Source: an uncultured Lachnospiraceae bacterium (GTDB lineage: Bacteria > Bacillota > Clostridia > Lachnospirales > Lachnospiraceae). Taken from it: 64,000 nucleotides of DNA. The notes beneath the pieces are model-generated. The model worked only from the letters and a program-made list of their open reading frames with translations. It had not been told where the DNA came from and did not search any database. The DNA lies in assembly GCA_910584965.1 (NCBI GenBank), contig CAJUDZ010000014.1, forward strand, positions 1 to 64,000. The letters run 5' to 3'. Below, one piece after another: positions 44,171-53,490 of this stretch (position 1 is the first letter of the stretch; each line of letters starts with the position of its first letter). The translations under genes and the position numbers were made by a program.

Positions 44171-45202
44171 ATGGAGCTGAAAAAATCCGATTTCTGTTTT
44201 GATCTGCCGCAGGAGCTGATCGCACAGGATCCGCTGGAAGACCGCTCCGGTTCCAGACTGCTTGTCCTGCATAAAACGACGGGCGACCTGGAACACCGTA
44301 TCTTTCATGAAATCATCGATTACCTGAATCCCGGGGACTGTCTTGTCTTAAACGATACGAAAGTGATTCCGGCAAGGCTTCTCGGTGTCCGGGAAGATAC
44401 GGGGGCGGCGGTGGAAGTGCTTCTTCTGAAAAGAAAAGAAAAGGATGTCTGGGAAACGCTCGTAAAGCCGGGAAAAAAGGCAAGGCCGGGCATGCGGCTT
44501 GTATTTGGCGGCGGCCTTCTTACGGCGGAAGTTCTGGAAATCGTGGAAGAGGGAAACCGGCTGATACGATTTCATTATGACGGCATTTTTGAAGAAGTGC
44601 TTGACAGGCTGGGCGAAATGCCTCTGCCTCCCTATATTACCCATAAACTGCAGGATAAAAACCGGTATCAGACCGTATACGCCAAATATGAAGGCTCTGC
44701 GGCGGCGCCGACCGCCGGCCTGCATTTTACGAAGGAGCTCCTTCATGCCATCGAAGAAAAAGGCGTGGATATCGCTTATGTAACGCTGCATGTGGGACTC
44801 GGAACTTTTCGTCCCGTAAAGGAGGAAAATATTCTGGAGCACCATATGCACGCGGAAACCTATCAGGTGAGCGCGGAAGCGGCGGAGAAAATCAACCGGG
44901 CAAAGAAAAACGGCCGCCGGGTCATCTGTGTGGGAACGACGAGCTGCCGCACTGTGGAGAGCGCGGCGGACGGCCGGGGGATGTTAAAGGCCTGCTGCGG
45001 CGATACGCAGATTTTTATCTATCCCGGTTATCGTTTTAAAGTGCTGGATGCCCTGATCACGAATTTTCACCTGCCGGAATCCACACTCGTTATGCTGGTA
45101 TCTGCCCTGGCGGGAAGAGAACAGGTTCTGCATGCGTATGAAGAAGCGATTCGGGAAAAATACAGGTTTTTTAGTTTTGGGGATGCAATGTTTATCTGTT
45201 AA
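44171..45202 (+). CDS. queA: S-adenosylmethionine:tRNA ribosyltransferase-isomerase
   Basis: QueA transfers the ribosyl group of SAM to preQ1 at the tRNA wobble position, making epoxyqueuosine. The 343-residue protein matches the family end to end: MELKKSDFCFDLPQELIAQ start, GEMPLPPYI near 153, AAPTAGLHFT near 178, HVGLGTFRPV near 210, and TNFHLPESTLVMLVSAL near 299. It lies 18 bp after the aminopeptidase. Other queuosine genes are not in the window. Confidence 0.96.
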   Translation: MELKKSDFCFDLPQELIAQDPLEDRSGSRLLVLHKTTGDLEHRIFHEIIDYLNPGDCLVLNDTKVIPARLLGVREDTGAAVEVLLLKRKEKDVWETLVKPGKKARPGMRLVFGGGLLTAEVLEIVEEGNRLIRFHYDGIFEEVLDRLGEMPLPPYITHKLQDKNRYQTVYAKYEGSAAAPTAGLHFTKELLHAIEEKGVDIAYVTLHVGLGTFRPVKEENILEHHMHAETYQVSAEAAEKINRAKKNGRRVICVGTTSCRTVESAADGRGMLKACCGDTQIFIYPGYRFKVLDALITNFHLPESTLVMLVSALAGREQVLHAYEEAIREKYRFFSFGDAMFIC

Positions 45203-45217
45203 TATCGAAGAAAAAAG

Positions 45218-45271
45218 GAAGCTGCCGCTTTACGATGAATCAATCGTTAAAGCGACAGCTTCTATTTTTTT
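45218..45271. terminator. Bidirectional terminator between queA and the XRE gene
   Basis: A long hairpin, GAAGCTG.CGCTTTA.CGAT with ATCG.TAAAGCG.CAGCTTC (45218-45262, loop GAATCA), ends in seven T. Its reverse also ends in a run of T, so it serves the convergent queA and XRE genes. Confidence 0.9.
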
Positions 45272-45486
45272 GGATATTCTGATTTATTGTTGCTTGCTCC
45301 TGTAATATAATCCATTGAAACGTTGTAAAACTCAGCCAGAATCAGAAGACTGTCAACGGGTATTCTGGTTTTTCCGCTTTCATAATCCGCGTATGTTCGC
45401 TGTCCGATGTGCAGAAGATCGGCGACTTTCTGCTGTGTCAGAAAATGATCTTCTCTGATTTCTCTTATTCTTTCATTATATCTCAT
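45262..45486 (-). CDS. Small XRE-type HTH transcriptional regulator
   Basis: The 74-residue protein is a bare Cro/CI-type helix-turn-helix: LTQQKVADLLHIGQRTYADY holds the two helices (residues 16-35), and YESGKTRIPVDSLLILAEFY follows. No ligand domain is present. It is divergent from the glycopolymer operon whose promoter carries two identical palindromes; I infer that it binds them as a dimer. The short, AT-rich surroundings differ from neighbouring genes. Confidence 0.88.
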   Translation of the reverse strand: MRYNERIREIREDHFLTQQKVADLLHIGQRTYADYESGKTRIPVDSLLILAEFYNVSMDYITGASNNKSEYPKK

Positions 45487-45563
45487 GAATATACCTTCTA
45501 TCTGCTTTTGCCTGTACTTTTTGAAGCGTTACTTATCTAGTATAAAAAAAATATGTAAATCTC

Positions 45564-45618
45564 TTGACGAATAGAGTTATAAACTCTAAAATAAGAAAGT
45601 ATAGAGTTATAAACTCTA
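45564..45618 (+). promoter_or_regulatory. Operon promoter with two identical operators
   Basis: TTGACG (45564-45569) and TAAAAT (45587-45592) are 17 bp apart. The palindrome TAGAGTTATAAACTCTA fills the spacer and -10 region at 45572-45588 and recurs exactly at 45602-45618, at or just after the expected start of transcription. The copies are 30 bp apart, about three helical turns. This is the layout of a tightly repressed promoter. The adjacent XRE protein is the obvious candidate repressor. Confidence 0.8.
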
Positions 45619-45636
45619 AACAGACGGAGAGCGGAT

Positions 45637-46908
45637 ATGATAGATAAGGCAAAAAGATTTGCGAACAAAAATGCAGTATGCAGATATATTATTAACGTAT
45701 TTTTTATTTTATATGGCTGTTTATTTTCACTTCTCTGCTTTTGTATGAGGATTTTCCCTATACAAAATAATAAAATTCTCTGCTGCAGCGTAAAAGGGAA
45801 GCGGTACGGGGATAATCCCATGTATCTTTCGGATGAGCTGCTTCGCAGAAAAGAAGATTATGAGATCGTATGGCTTTTGCAGAAAAATGTGGAAGTCAGC
45901 CTGCCGGACGGGGTAAGGCGCGTAAATTATGCGCTGCTGCCGCTTGCCTATGAACTGGCGACGGCAAAAGTATGGATTGACAGTAATATGAAACAGTATG
46001 GGGTACTGAAACGAAAAGGTCAGCTATACATGCAGACATGGCATGGAAGTTATGGATTGAAAAAAATCGGCAGAGATCTGGAAGGGAAAGCCAGTTTTAG
46101 TTACATAGATAAAACCAGTATGAAATATAATGCGCGGATAATAGATGTGTTTTTATCAAACAGCAGACAAACTACGGAAATTTACCGGAGAGCGTTCTGG
46201 TATCGCGGAACGGTTCTGGAATATGGAAGTCCCAGAAATGATCTTTTGTTTGGAGAAACGGAGTCCTGTCGGAGACAGGTACAGAAGCATTTTGGGATAC
46301 AGGGGAAAAAAATAGCGCTTTATGCGCCGACATTCCGCCATCATCTCCATGTGGATATGCTGAATCTGGACTATGAAAGAATGCGAAAGGCGTTAGGGAA
46401 ACGTTTTGGAGGAGAGTGGGTTATTCTGTGCAGACTGCACCCGAATAATATCGTGGACGCGGAACGTTTTATGCGTTATGACGGGCAGACAATCAATGCC
46501 ACATATTATAACGTCATGCAGGAACTTCTGGCCGCAGCGGATGTATTGTTTACCGATTATTCCAGCTGTATGTTTGATTTTGTCACAAAGGGAAAAGTGT
46601 GCTTTCTTTATGTTGCCGATATCGCCTGTTATAAGGAAGACCGGGACAATTATTTTGAGCTGGAGGAGCTGCCGTTTCCAAGCGCTGTAAACAATGAACA
46701 GATGGAGGAAGCAATTCTCCGGTTCGATGAAACAAAGTATCGGAAAGAACTTGAAAAACTGTTTGAAAAAGTAGGTCTCTGCGAAAGCGGATGCGCATGT
46801 AAGCAGACTGTTGATTATATAGAACAATGGATAAAAAACGGAAATAGCGGAAGACAGCTCTCTGTTTGGAACCCGAGCGGGTGCCGGCAAAGCGGGCGGG
46901 AGGTATGA
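45637..46908 (+). CDS. CDP-glycerol/ribitol phosphotransferase family protein (TagF/TarF-like)
   Basis: The 423-residue protein has an N-terminal hydrophobic segment (about 17-38) and a Glyphos_transf domain. Motifs include WIDSNMKQYGVLKRKGQ near 108, QTWHGSYGLKKIGRD near 130, APTFRHHLHVD near 230 and TDYSSCMFDF near 307. Such enzymes add glycerol-phosphate or ribitol-phosphate from CDP-polyols to teichoic acid or capsule chains. The next gene makes a CDP-polyol-like donor, which fits. It is the first gene after the double operator. Confidence 0.88.
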   Translation: MIDKAKRFANKNAVCRYIINVFFILYGCLFSLLCFCMRIFPIQNNKILCCSVKGKRYGDNPMYLSDELLRRKEDYEIVWLLQKNVEVSLPDGVRRVNYALLPLAYELATAKVWIDSNMKQYGVLKRKGQLYMQTWHGSYGLKKIGRDLEGKASFSYIDKTSMKYNARIIDVFLSNSRQTTEIYRRAFWYRGTVLEYGSPRNDLLFGETESCRRQVQKHFGIQGKKIALYAPTFRHHLHVDMLNLDYERMRKALGKRFGGEWVILCRLHPNNIVDAERFMRYDGQTINATYYNVMQELLAAADVLFTDYSSCMFDFVTKGKVCFLYVADIACYKEDRDNYFELEELPFPSAVNNEQMEEAILRFDETKYRKELEKLFEKVGLCESGCACKQTVDYIEQWIKNGNSGRQLSVWNPSGCRQSGREV

Positions 46909-46909
46909 G

Positions 46910-47641
46910 ATGAATATAGCGGTGATCTTTGCAGGCGGCATTGGTGCAAGAATGTACTCCGGTGAAATACCGAAACAGTTTTTAAGGATGCACCAAAAGC
47001 CGATTATTATATACACATTAGAAGTTTTTGACGCGCATCCGGAGATCGATGCGATTGTGATTGCCTGTAAAGAAGAATGGATAGAATATCTCAAAAATCT
47101 GATTTACAAATTCAGGATAGATAAAGTGAAAAAAATTGTTCCCGGCGGCGCAACCGGGCAGATGTCGATTTATCGGGGACTGATTGCCGCAAGAGAAGTC
47201 AGCGGACAGGAAAATGCGATCGTTCTGATTCACGATGGTGTCAGACCGCTTATCGATAACAGGCTGATTTCAGATAATATTGCCAGTGTGAAAAGAAACG
47301 GAACGGCAATTACAACGGCCGCCGTAACAGAAACAATACTCGTCATTGAAGATGACCGGACGATTGATTATGTGCCCGACAGGGCGTGCTCCAGAGTTGC
47401 GAAAGCGCCGCAGAGCTTCTGGCTGGATGAAATACTGGAGGTACACCAGAAAGCGCAGGAAGAGGGCATTTTCGATTGTATCGATTGTTGTACGATGATG
47501 AAGCATTACGGTCATTCGTTGTTTCTGGTAGATGGTCCGTCGGAAAATATAAAGATTACAACGCCGGATGATTTTTTTACAATGCGGGCGCTTCTGGATG
47601 CCAGGGAGAATGTACAGATTTATATGGGGGATATGCGGTGA
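46910..47641 (+). CDS. IspD/TarI-family cytidylyltransferase
   Basis: The 243-residue nucleotidyltransferase has an N-terminal nucleotide-binding loop, IFAGGIGARMYSGEIPKQF, and LIHDGVRPLID near 105. The family makes CDP-methylerythritol (IspD) or CDP-ribitol (TarI). Its place next to a CDP-polyol phosphotransferase and an NAD-dependent epimerase argues for a TarI-like role, making the polyol-phosphate donor. It starts 1 bp after the previous stop and overlaps the next gene by 4 bp. Confidence 0.87.
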   Translation: MNIAVIFAGGIGARMYSGEIPKQFLRMHQKPIIIYTLEVFDAHPEIDAIVIACKEEWIEYLKNLIYKFRIDKVKKIVPGGATGQMSIYRGLIAAREVSGQENAIVLIHDGVRPLIDNRLISDNIASVKRNGTAITTAAVTETILVIEDDRTIDYVPDRACSRVAKAPQSFWLDEILEVHQKAQEEGIFDCIDCCTMMKHYGHSLFLVDGPSENIKITTPDDFFTMRALLDARENVQIYMGDMR

Positions 47642-48753
47642 ATCAGGATTTGTGGCAGGACGACATGGAATATTTTATGCAGGGGGACTGGCTGGACTGG
47701 AGCAGGCTGAGAAACAGGACTGTCCTGGTCACAGGAGCAGCGGGGCTGATTGGCTCCGGCTTAATCAGGGGACTGGCTTATGCAAATGAGAACATGGGGC
47801 TGGGAATCAGGATTCTGGCGCTCGTGCGGGACATCTCCAGAGCCGCTGCTTTATTCGGGGAAATGTCCGGGGGCACGGTAACGCTGGTACAGGGCGATGT
47901 GGAGCGCATGCCTGACATACAGGAGAAGGTACATTTTATCGTGCACGGGGCATCGCCTACGGCAAGCGCGTATTTTGTCGGGCATCCGGTGGAAACGATT
48001 AAGACGGCGGTAAACGGTACCATCAATATGCTGGAACTGGGCAGAAAGAAAGAAGCGGAAGGATTTGTTTATTTATCTTCCATGGAAATATACGGAGTTC
48101 CCGAAACCGAAAAACCGCTTTCGGAAGCGGATGTGGACTATATGAATCCGCTTGTTATAAGGAACTGTTATCCGGAAAGCAAACGTCTGTGCGAAGCGCT
48201 CTGCGCCGCATATGCGGCGGAATACGGCATACACGCTGTGAGCGTAAGGCTTGCCCAGACAATCGGACCGGGTGTTTCGGCGGATGATAAAAGAATCTTT
48301 GCGGAATTTGCAAGATGTGTTTTGCAGGAAAAGGATATTGTGCTTCTGACGGACGGAAGCAGCAAGCGATGTTATCTGTATACGATGGACGCGGCACGTG
48401 CCATTCTGACAGTGCTGCTAAAGGGGAAGGCCGGCAGGGCTTATAACGCCGGGAATCCGGATTCTTACTGTTCTGTTCTGGAAATGGCCGAAATGGTGGC
48501 GCATGTGTTTGGAAAAGACAGAATCCATGTGAAATTTGCGGAAAACGAAGATACACGGCAATTTCCGCCGCCGCATTATTACAATCTGGATATGGGAGAG
48601 ATTTTCAGACTCGGTTTCAGGCCGTCCGTCGGACTTCCCGAAATGTATAAAAGAATGATTGAAGGAATGGTTCAACATAAAGAAACGACAAAAATATCCG
48701 GAAATCAGGCAAAGACCGGGACGGAGGAGGAAAATGCTGCGTACAAAACCTGA
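47638..48753 (+). CDS. NAD-dependent epimerase/dehydratase (extended SDR)
   Basis: This 371-residue extended short-chain dehydrogenase has the NAD loop VLVTGAAGLIGSGLI near residue 31 and VYLSSMEIYGVP near 142. NCYPESKRLCEALCAAYA carries the catalytic Tyr and Lys (YPESK). It probably acts on a nucleotide sugar or a CDP-linked sugar made by the previous enzyme. The GTG start at 47638 overlaps the cytidylyltransferase stop; GGGGG lies about 8 bp before it. The exact substrate is unknown. Confidence 0.87.
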   Translation: MNQDLWQDDMEYFMQGDWLDWSRLRNRTVLVTGAAGLIGSGLIRGLAYANENMGLGIRILALVRDISRAAALFGEMSGGTVTLVQGDVERMPDIQEKVHFIVHGASPTASAYFVGHPVETIKTAVNGTINMLELGRKKEAEGFVYLSSMEIYGVPETEKPLSEADVDYMNPLVIRNCYPESKRLCEALCAAYAAEYGIHAVSVRLAQTIGPGVSADDKRIFAEFARCVLQEKDIVLLTDGSSKRCYLYTMDAARAILTVLLKGKAGRAYNAGNPDSYCSVLEMAEMVAHVFGKDRIHVKFAENEDTRQFPPPHYYNLDMGEIFRLGFRPSVGLPEMYKRMIEGMVQHKETTKISGNQAKTGTEEENAAYKT

Positions 48754-49921
48754 AATAGCAGTTATGGGACTGGCCGGCATACATAATTACGGGGACAATT
48801 TCATTCTGGACTGCGTCGCTTATCTGATTGACCGGGGCGGCCGGTATCGGGCGGAAGCAATCGATCTGGAGGCGCCGCTAAAAGGAGGAAGGGCATTTCT
48901 CTATGCAGGAATACTTGTTCTGACAAAGTTCCTGCCCAAAAAGAGGCTGCGTGCGGAGCTGGAATATTTAGCGGTACGCATTCGCTGCGGCGAATATTAC
49001 CGCAAAGCGCTGGAAAATAAAGCGGCATTGATTTTCGGCAGCGGCAGTTTTAAATACGGGACGCAGAAATTATGGGCTTATTATAGTCTTGCCGTGGAAA
49101 CGGCGCAAAGGTTACGGATACCGGTGATGTTTAACGGCATGAATATCCAGAAGTCCGATTTGGGGGACTGGAAATGCAGATTCCTGGCGGATCATGCCAA
49201 TTTTCCATGTGTCAGAATGATCACTTCCAGAGACGGAGAGAGCGGAGAACGCAGGCTGAGGGAAGAATACGGAATCCGGCGGGAGATTTGCTGTAAAGGG
49301 GTCGGGGACGCCGCGTTCTGGATTCCGGAATGTTATCGGATGAAGCGCAGCGCGGGAAATAAAAAGGTGGGCATTAATCTGATTTACGGGAATATTTTCC
49401 GCCGTTATGGAAATTCCCTGACGGAAGAGGAACTGCTTACGGCTTACTGTGGTCTGCTGGGAAAACTGGATGAAGATAAAGTGGACTGGGAGCTTTTTAC
49501 CAACGGTCTTCCGGCCGACTACCGGTTTGGGAAAAAAGTGCTGAAGCGGTATGGTAACGTACAGCGGGAAATCCGCGTTCCCAAATCGGCGGAAGAACTG
49601 CTGCGGATAATCGGAAGTTATGAAACGATACTGGGAGCCAGACTTCACGCCTGTATTTGCGCATATTCGCTCGACATACCTTTCGTGGGTTTTCTGTGGG
49701 ATGAAAAACTGCGCTTTTTTGCCGGGATGGCAGGTCTGAAAGAAAATTTTATCGAAGAAAGAGAATTATCTGCGGACTGCCTTTATCGGAAGCTGCGGCT
49801 AGCGGGGAGCGGAATGCTGCCGGCAGATAAAGAAAAAAGAGAAAAATGGAAGCTGCTTTCCGTCCGGATGCTGGAAGCCTTTCAGGACTGTATATATGAT
49901 GAAAATAAGGAAACGTTATGA
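48734..49921 (+). CDS. Polysaccharide pyruvyl transferase family protein
   Basis: The 395-residue protein matches the polysaccharide pyruvyl transferase (CsaB-like) family: GLAGIHNYGDNFILDCV near residue 12, FGSGSFKYG near 101 and TILGARLHACICAYSLDIPFVG near 300. Members add pyruvate ketals to cell-surface glycans, using PEP. The start at 48734 has GGAGGAGG just upstream and overlaps the epimerase by 20 bp. A longer frame from 48659 lacks that site. Confidence 0.87.
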   Translation: MLRTKPEIAVMGLAGIHNYGDNFILDCVAYLIDRGGRYRAEAIDLEAPLKGGRAFLYAGILVLTKFLPKKRLRAELEYLAVRIRCGEYYRKALENKAALIFGSGSFKYGTQKLWAYYSLAVETAQRLRIPVMFNGMNIQKSDLGDWKCRFLADHANFPCVRMITSRDGESGERRLREEYGIRREICCKGVGDAAFWIPECYRMKRSAGNKKVGINLIYGNIFRRYGNSLTEEELLTAYCGLLGKLDEDKVDWELFTNGLPADYRFGKKVLKRYGNVQREIRVPKSAEELLRIIGSYETILGARLHACICAYSLDIPFVGFLWDEKLRFFAGMAGLKENFIEERELSADCLYRKLRLAGSGMLPADKEKREKWKLLSVRMLEAFQDCIYDENKETL

Positions 49922-51344
49922 TGGGCTGCCGCTGCCGGTCAGGGCGGCTCTTTGGTTTACTGTCTGCAATATCATACAGAAAGGAATTTCGTTTCTGACC
50001 CTTCCGGTTTATACACGGCTGATGAGCACGGAAGAGTACGGAATGTATCAGGTTTTTTTGTCCTGGCTGGAAATATTTGAAATTCTCGCGACTTTTCGGC
50101 TCGGGTGGGGAGGGTATGTGGTCGGACTGACGAAATTTGAAGATGACCGGGATGGCTATACTTCTTCCATGCAGACATTAAGCCTGTTTATTACGCTTTT
50201 GACTTTTGTCCTGTACATGGCGGCCGCTCCGGTCATTGACCGGATTACGGGGCTTGACCGCTTTATGACTTCTGTCATATTTGGAATCCTGCTGTTCATA
50301 CCGGCCATGCAGATTTGGATGCAGCGCAGAAGGACGGAGTATCGATACCGTTCCGTTATCGTTGTTTCGGTTCTGTTCAGCCTCGCTTCTTTTCTGGGAG
50401 GCTGCACGGCGGCGGTTACTTCCGCAGGAAAAGCGTCTGCCGTTGTTTTCAGCCGCTTCGTGATACAGGCCCTGGCCTGCCTGCCTCTGATCCTGGCAAA
50501 CTGCCGCGGGCGTTTTGTATTTTATGACAGCCGTTACTGGAAAAGAGCATTTATTTTTAATCTGCCGCTGCTGCCATATTATTTATCCATGGTGCTTTTA
50601 CACAGCGCGGATAAAATTATGATACAAAATATAATCGGGATATCCGAGGCCGGAATTTATGGAGCGGCCTATACGATCTCCATGTGTATGCAGATATTCA
50701 GCCAGGCCGTCAATCAGACAATACAGCCCTGGATGTTTCGCAAAATGAAACAGGGATGCGTGAAAGCGGTTCCCAGGGTTATTCATCTGACGCTGTTTAT
50801 GATTGCGGGCGCCAATTTTCTTTTTACTGCGCTTGCCCCGGAAATCATTGCGGCAGCGGCGCCGCCGCGGTATTATGATGCAGTAAAAATAATTCCGCCT
50901 TTGTCGGCGAGTGTGGCAGTCATGTATTTTTATCAGCATTTTGTCAATGTGGAATTTTATTTTGAGGAAAGCAGACTGACCTCTGCCGCATCGGTTGGCG
51001 CGGCAGTCATGAATATTTTGCTGAACCGGTATTTGATTCCGCGTTTCGGATACTGTGCGGCGGGATATACGACGATGATCAGTTATCTGTTTTTTGCCGG
51101 GATTCATTATCTTTTTATGAAACGCGTCTGTAAAAAGAGGGGGTATCGGGAGAAAATATGCGATATCAGAGTCATGCTGTCTATCCTGGTGTTTTTCCAG
51201 GGGCTTTCGATCGCGTTATCGGCTGTTTATGAAAAGAGGGCCGTTCGGTATGCCGCAGTCATGCTGCCGGTCGTATTCGCTTTTCTGAAAAGGCGCAGAA
51301 TAAAGGCCGTTTTATGCGGTATGAGGAAGGAATTACAGGAATGA
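49896..51344 (+). CDS. Wzx-like polysaccharide flippase
   Basis: The 482-residue membrane protein has about 12-14 hydrophobic helices and matches the oligosaccharide flippase (MVF/Polysacc_synt) family. The N-terminal motif KGISFLTLPVYTRLMSTEEYGMYQ is typical. It would move lipid-linked repeat units to the outer face of the membrane. It overlaps the pyruvyltransferase gene by 26 bp and the next gene by 4 bp. Confidence 0.88.
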   Translation: MMKIRKRYDGLPLPVRAALWFTVCNIIQKGISFLTLPVYTRLMSTEEYGMYQVFLSWLEIFEILATFRLGWGGYVVGLTKFEDDRDGYTSSMQTLSLFITLLTFVLYMAAAPVIDRITGLDRFMTSVIFGILLFIPAMQIWMQRRRTEYRYRSVIVVSVLFSLASFLGGCTAAVTSAGKASAVVFSRFVIQALACLPLILANCRGRFVFYDSRYWKRAFIFNLPLLPYYLSMVLLHSADKIMIQNIIGISEAGIYGAAYTISMCMQIFSQAVNQTIQPWMFRKMKQGCVKAVPRVIHLTLFMIAGANFLFTALAPEIIAAAAPPRYYDAVKIIPPLSASVAVMYFYQHFVNVEFYFEESRLTSAASVGAAVMNILLNRYLIPRFGYCAAGYTTMISYLFFAGIHYLFMKRVCKKRGYREKICDIRVMLSILVFFQGLSIALSAVYEKRAVRYAAVMLPVVFAFLKRRRIKAVLCGMRKELQE

Positions 51345-53089
51345 TCATCAAACGGGAAAAGGCGGAAAAAGATCGATATTTTGTAATGCTTATGTTGTTT
51401 CTTGCAGCGTTTCATCTGCTGCTGAACCGGTATGTCAGAATTATTTCCTTTTCGACGGATGAGTTTATTCCGGTGGCGGTTGCCGCGCATTATTCCGGTT
51501 TGGACTGGATGAATGCGAGAAAATTCAATTATTATTATGGGTATCTGACATTGGTATTTTTTATACCGTTTTTCAAAATTCCTTTTGTCTATCGTAATCC
51601 GTTTCTTTTAACACAGTGTCTGGCGGGAATTAATACGTTTTTTTATCTTGCGCAGGCGGCATTTTTATACAAATCGGTCAATTTACTCGGAGATTTTCGT
51701 AACAGAAAACAGGCTTTTTGGATTACGTTGGCCGGCATGTGCTGTCTTCAGGTATTTAATATTGGCTTTGGGGCACAGGTGGAAGGGCTGTTTTGCCTTA
51801 GCTATATGATTGTGTTCTATTGTTTTATTCAGTTCGCAAAAGGAAGAGAAAACAGTCTGACCCCCGTTATTATGGCTGTTTTTACCGGCACGGCAATGAT
51901 TAATAACAGCAGGGGGATTGTTCTGCTTATTGCGTCGGTCATGGTACTGTGTCTGCAGCTTTGCAGTGACCGGCGGATGAAAAAGCCGATTCTTTTATAT
52001 GTGACCGGTACGGCGCTTATCATGTGTGTTCACCAATATGTCGTCAAGCCTTCTTATATGCAGTTTTTCATGACAGGAGCGGCGAATACCGATTCGGGCT
52101 CTTTGCTTGGCAAGCTGGAGCTGGTTTTGACGGATCCGGAATATACAAAGTCATTCGTAAGGATTGTCATCGGCTGGATATGGGCCCTGAATGTCAGCAC
52201 CTTCGGGGGCTTTTTTATATCTGTTATTTTTATATGCCGGAAGGTGTCCGGAGCGCTGCGCCTGAGAAAACCGGAACAGATGATCATACCGGCTTTTATT
52301 TTTTTGAATATTGCAGGAATCCTTGCATTATGCGGGACAATGGGAGTCATATCGGCACATGATATGTTTGTTCTTGGGGAGGGATCACGGGCTGATATGG
52401 TGATCTATACGAGATATTTTGCGGCCATTACTTCTATTACAATAGCCTATGGACTGTATGGTTTTTTAACGGACAGTGTGCTGACATCCCGGAAGGAGTG
52501 GCGGCTGCTATTCGGATGCTCTTATCTGTCCTGCAAGTTATTTCAGGTCCTGGATGCTCCGGGAATGGACGGGTTTCAGTACGGCGTTAATAACACGGTG
52601 TTTCCGGCAATGTTCCTTCAGTATTTTCAGGATTCCCATCGCTATGGTTTTGTTTTGGCGGAAAAATTTCTGCTGCTTCATGTTCTGCTTTTCTGCATTC
52701 TGCTTCTGATGAAATGGATGCAGGGGAAAAAAGAGCTTTTCCTGAAATTCTCTGCCTTTCTTTCGATAGGCGTCTGCATTGTTTACAGCGTTCTGATTAT
52801 CGGGCCGCGAAGCGATTATTATATGACGGTGTTTGATGAAAAGATTATAGAATACTGTAAGAACAGTGATAAAATGAATATTTATGCCGGCGGTTCCATG
52901 GCGCCTGTCATGCAATATCTTTTACCGGATAAAAAACTGTATTTTCAAATGGATGATCAGGAAATTTTAATTGTGCCTTTCGGTAAAGAGAAGAGTGTTG
53001 ACCGGATGCGGTATCGGGAAATTATGACCACATCCGACTGGACGATATTCGAAAAAATACCCGGTTCCTTTACAAAAACACCAAAATAA
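51341..53089 (+). CDS. GT-C-like multi-pass membrane glycosyltransferase
   Basis: The 582-residue protein has about 11-12 membrane helices. A conserved-looking acidic motif, STDEFIPVAVAAHYSG, lies in the first outer loop after helix 1, which is the hallmark of GT-C glycosyltransferases that use lipid-linked sugars. A short soluble C-terminus follows. It could be the polymer-modifying or polymerising enzyme of the operon. The start at 51341 gives an ATGA overlap with the flippase stop. No specific family is recognised with certainty. Confidence 0.7.
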   Translation: MIIKREKAEKDRYFVMLMLFLAAFHLLLNRYVRIISFSTDEFIPVAVAAHYSGLDWMNARKFNYYYGYLTLVFFIPFFKIPFVYRNPFLLTQCLAGINTFFYLAQAAFLYKSVNLLGDFRNRKQAFWITLAGMCCLQVFNIGFGAQVEGLFCLSYMIVFYCFIQFAKGRENSLTPVIMAVFTGTAMINNSRGIVLLIASVMVLCLQLCSDRRMKKPILLYVTGTALIMCVHQYVVKPSYMQFFMTGAANTDSGSLLGKLELVLTDPEYTKSFVRIVIGWIWALNVSTFGGFFISVIFICRKVSGALRLRKPEQMIIPAFIFLNIAGILALCGTMGVISAHDMFVLGEGSRADMVIYTRYFAAITSITIAYGLYGFLTDSVLTSRKEWRLLFGCSYLSCKLFQVLDAPGMDGFQYGVNNTVFPAMFLQYFQDSHRYGFVLAEKFLLLHVLLFCILLLMKWMQGKKELFLKFSAFLSIGVCIVYSVLIIGPRSDYYMTVFDEKIIEYCKNSDKMNIYAGGSMAPVMQYLLPDKKLYFQMDDQEILIVPFGKEKSVDRMRYREIMTTSDWTIFEKIPGSFTKTPK

Positions 53090-53133
53090 GGTAATATAAT
53101 TTAAAACAACTGAGAAAGGTGTCAGAAAACGAT

Positions 53134-53490
53134 ATGGAAGAAAGAAGAAAATACAGACGGATGGAACTGTCCTCCCGCTTGGTAATTAAAAATCTGAACG
53201 GAGCGGAGGAAAGCGTGCCGATTGAAGTGGTGGATGTATCCAAAAAGGGCATCGGTTTTATATGCGAAAACGAGCTGAATAAGGATACTGTTTACGAAGC
53301 CTATCTGACGATATGGATGAAGGAAACGATTCATGCTTTTATGGAGATTGCCAGAATCGAAAAGCTGGACGAAAAGCGGTACAGCTACGGCGCAATTTTT
53401 ATCGGGATGTCGGAGATGGATTCCATGCGGATAGAGGTTTTTGATACAATGGGCAATATGGAGAATCAGGAACATGGCGGGGCGGAATAG
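53134..53490 (+). CDS. PilZ-domain c-di-GMP receptor
   Basis: The 118-residue protein is a single PilZ domain. The RxxxR motif is in RRKYRRMELSSR near residue 5, and the second motif, VVDVSKKGIGF, near 41 matches D/NxSxxG. Both residues that grip c-di-GMP are present. It lies 44 bp after the glycopolymer operon, with a TATAAT at 53095-53100 that may give it its own promoter. A link between c-di-GMP and the surface polymer is inferred from position. Confidence 0.88.
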   Translation: MEERRKYRRMELSSRLVIKNLNGAEESVPIEVVDVSKKGIGFICENELNKDTVYEAYLTIWMKETIHAFMEIARIEKLDEKRYSYGAIFIGMSEMDSMRIEVFDTMGNMENQEHGGAE

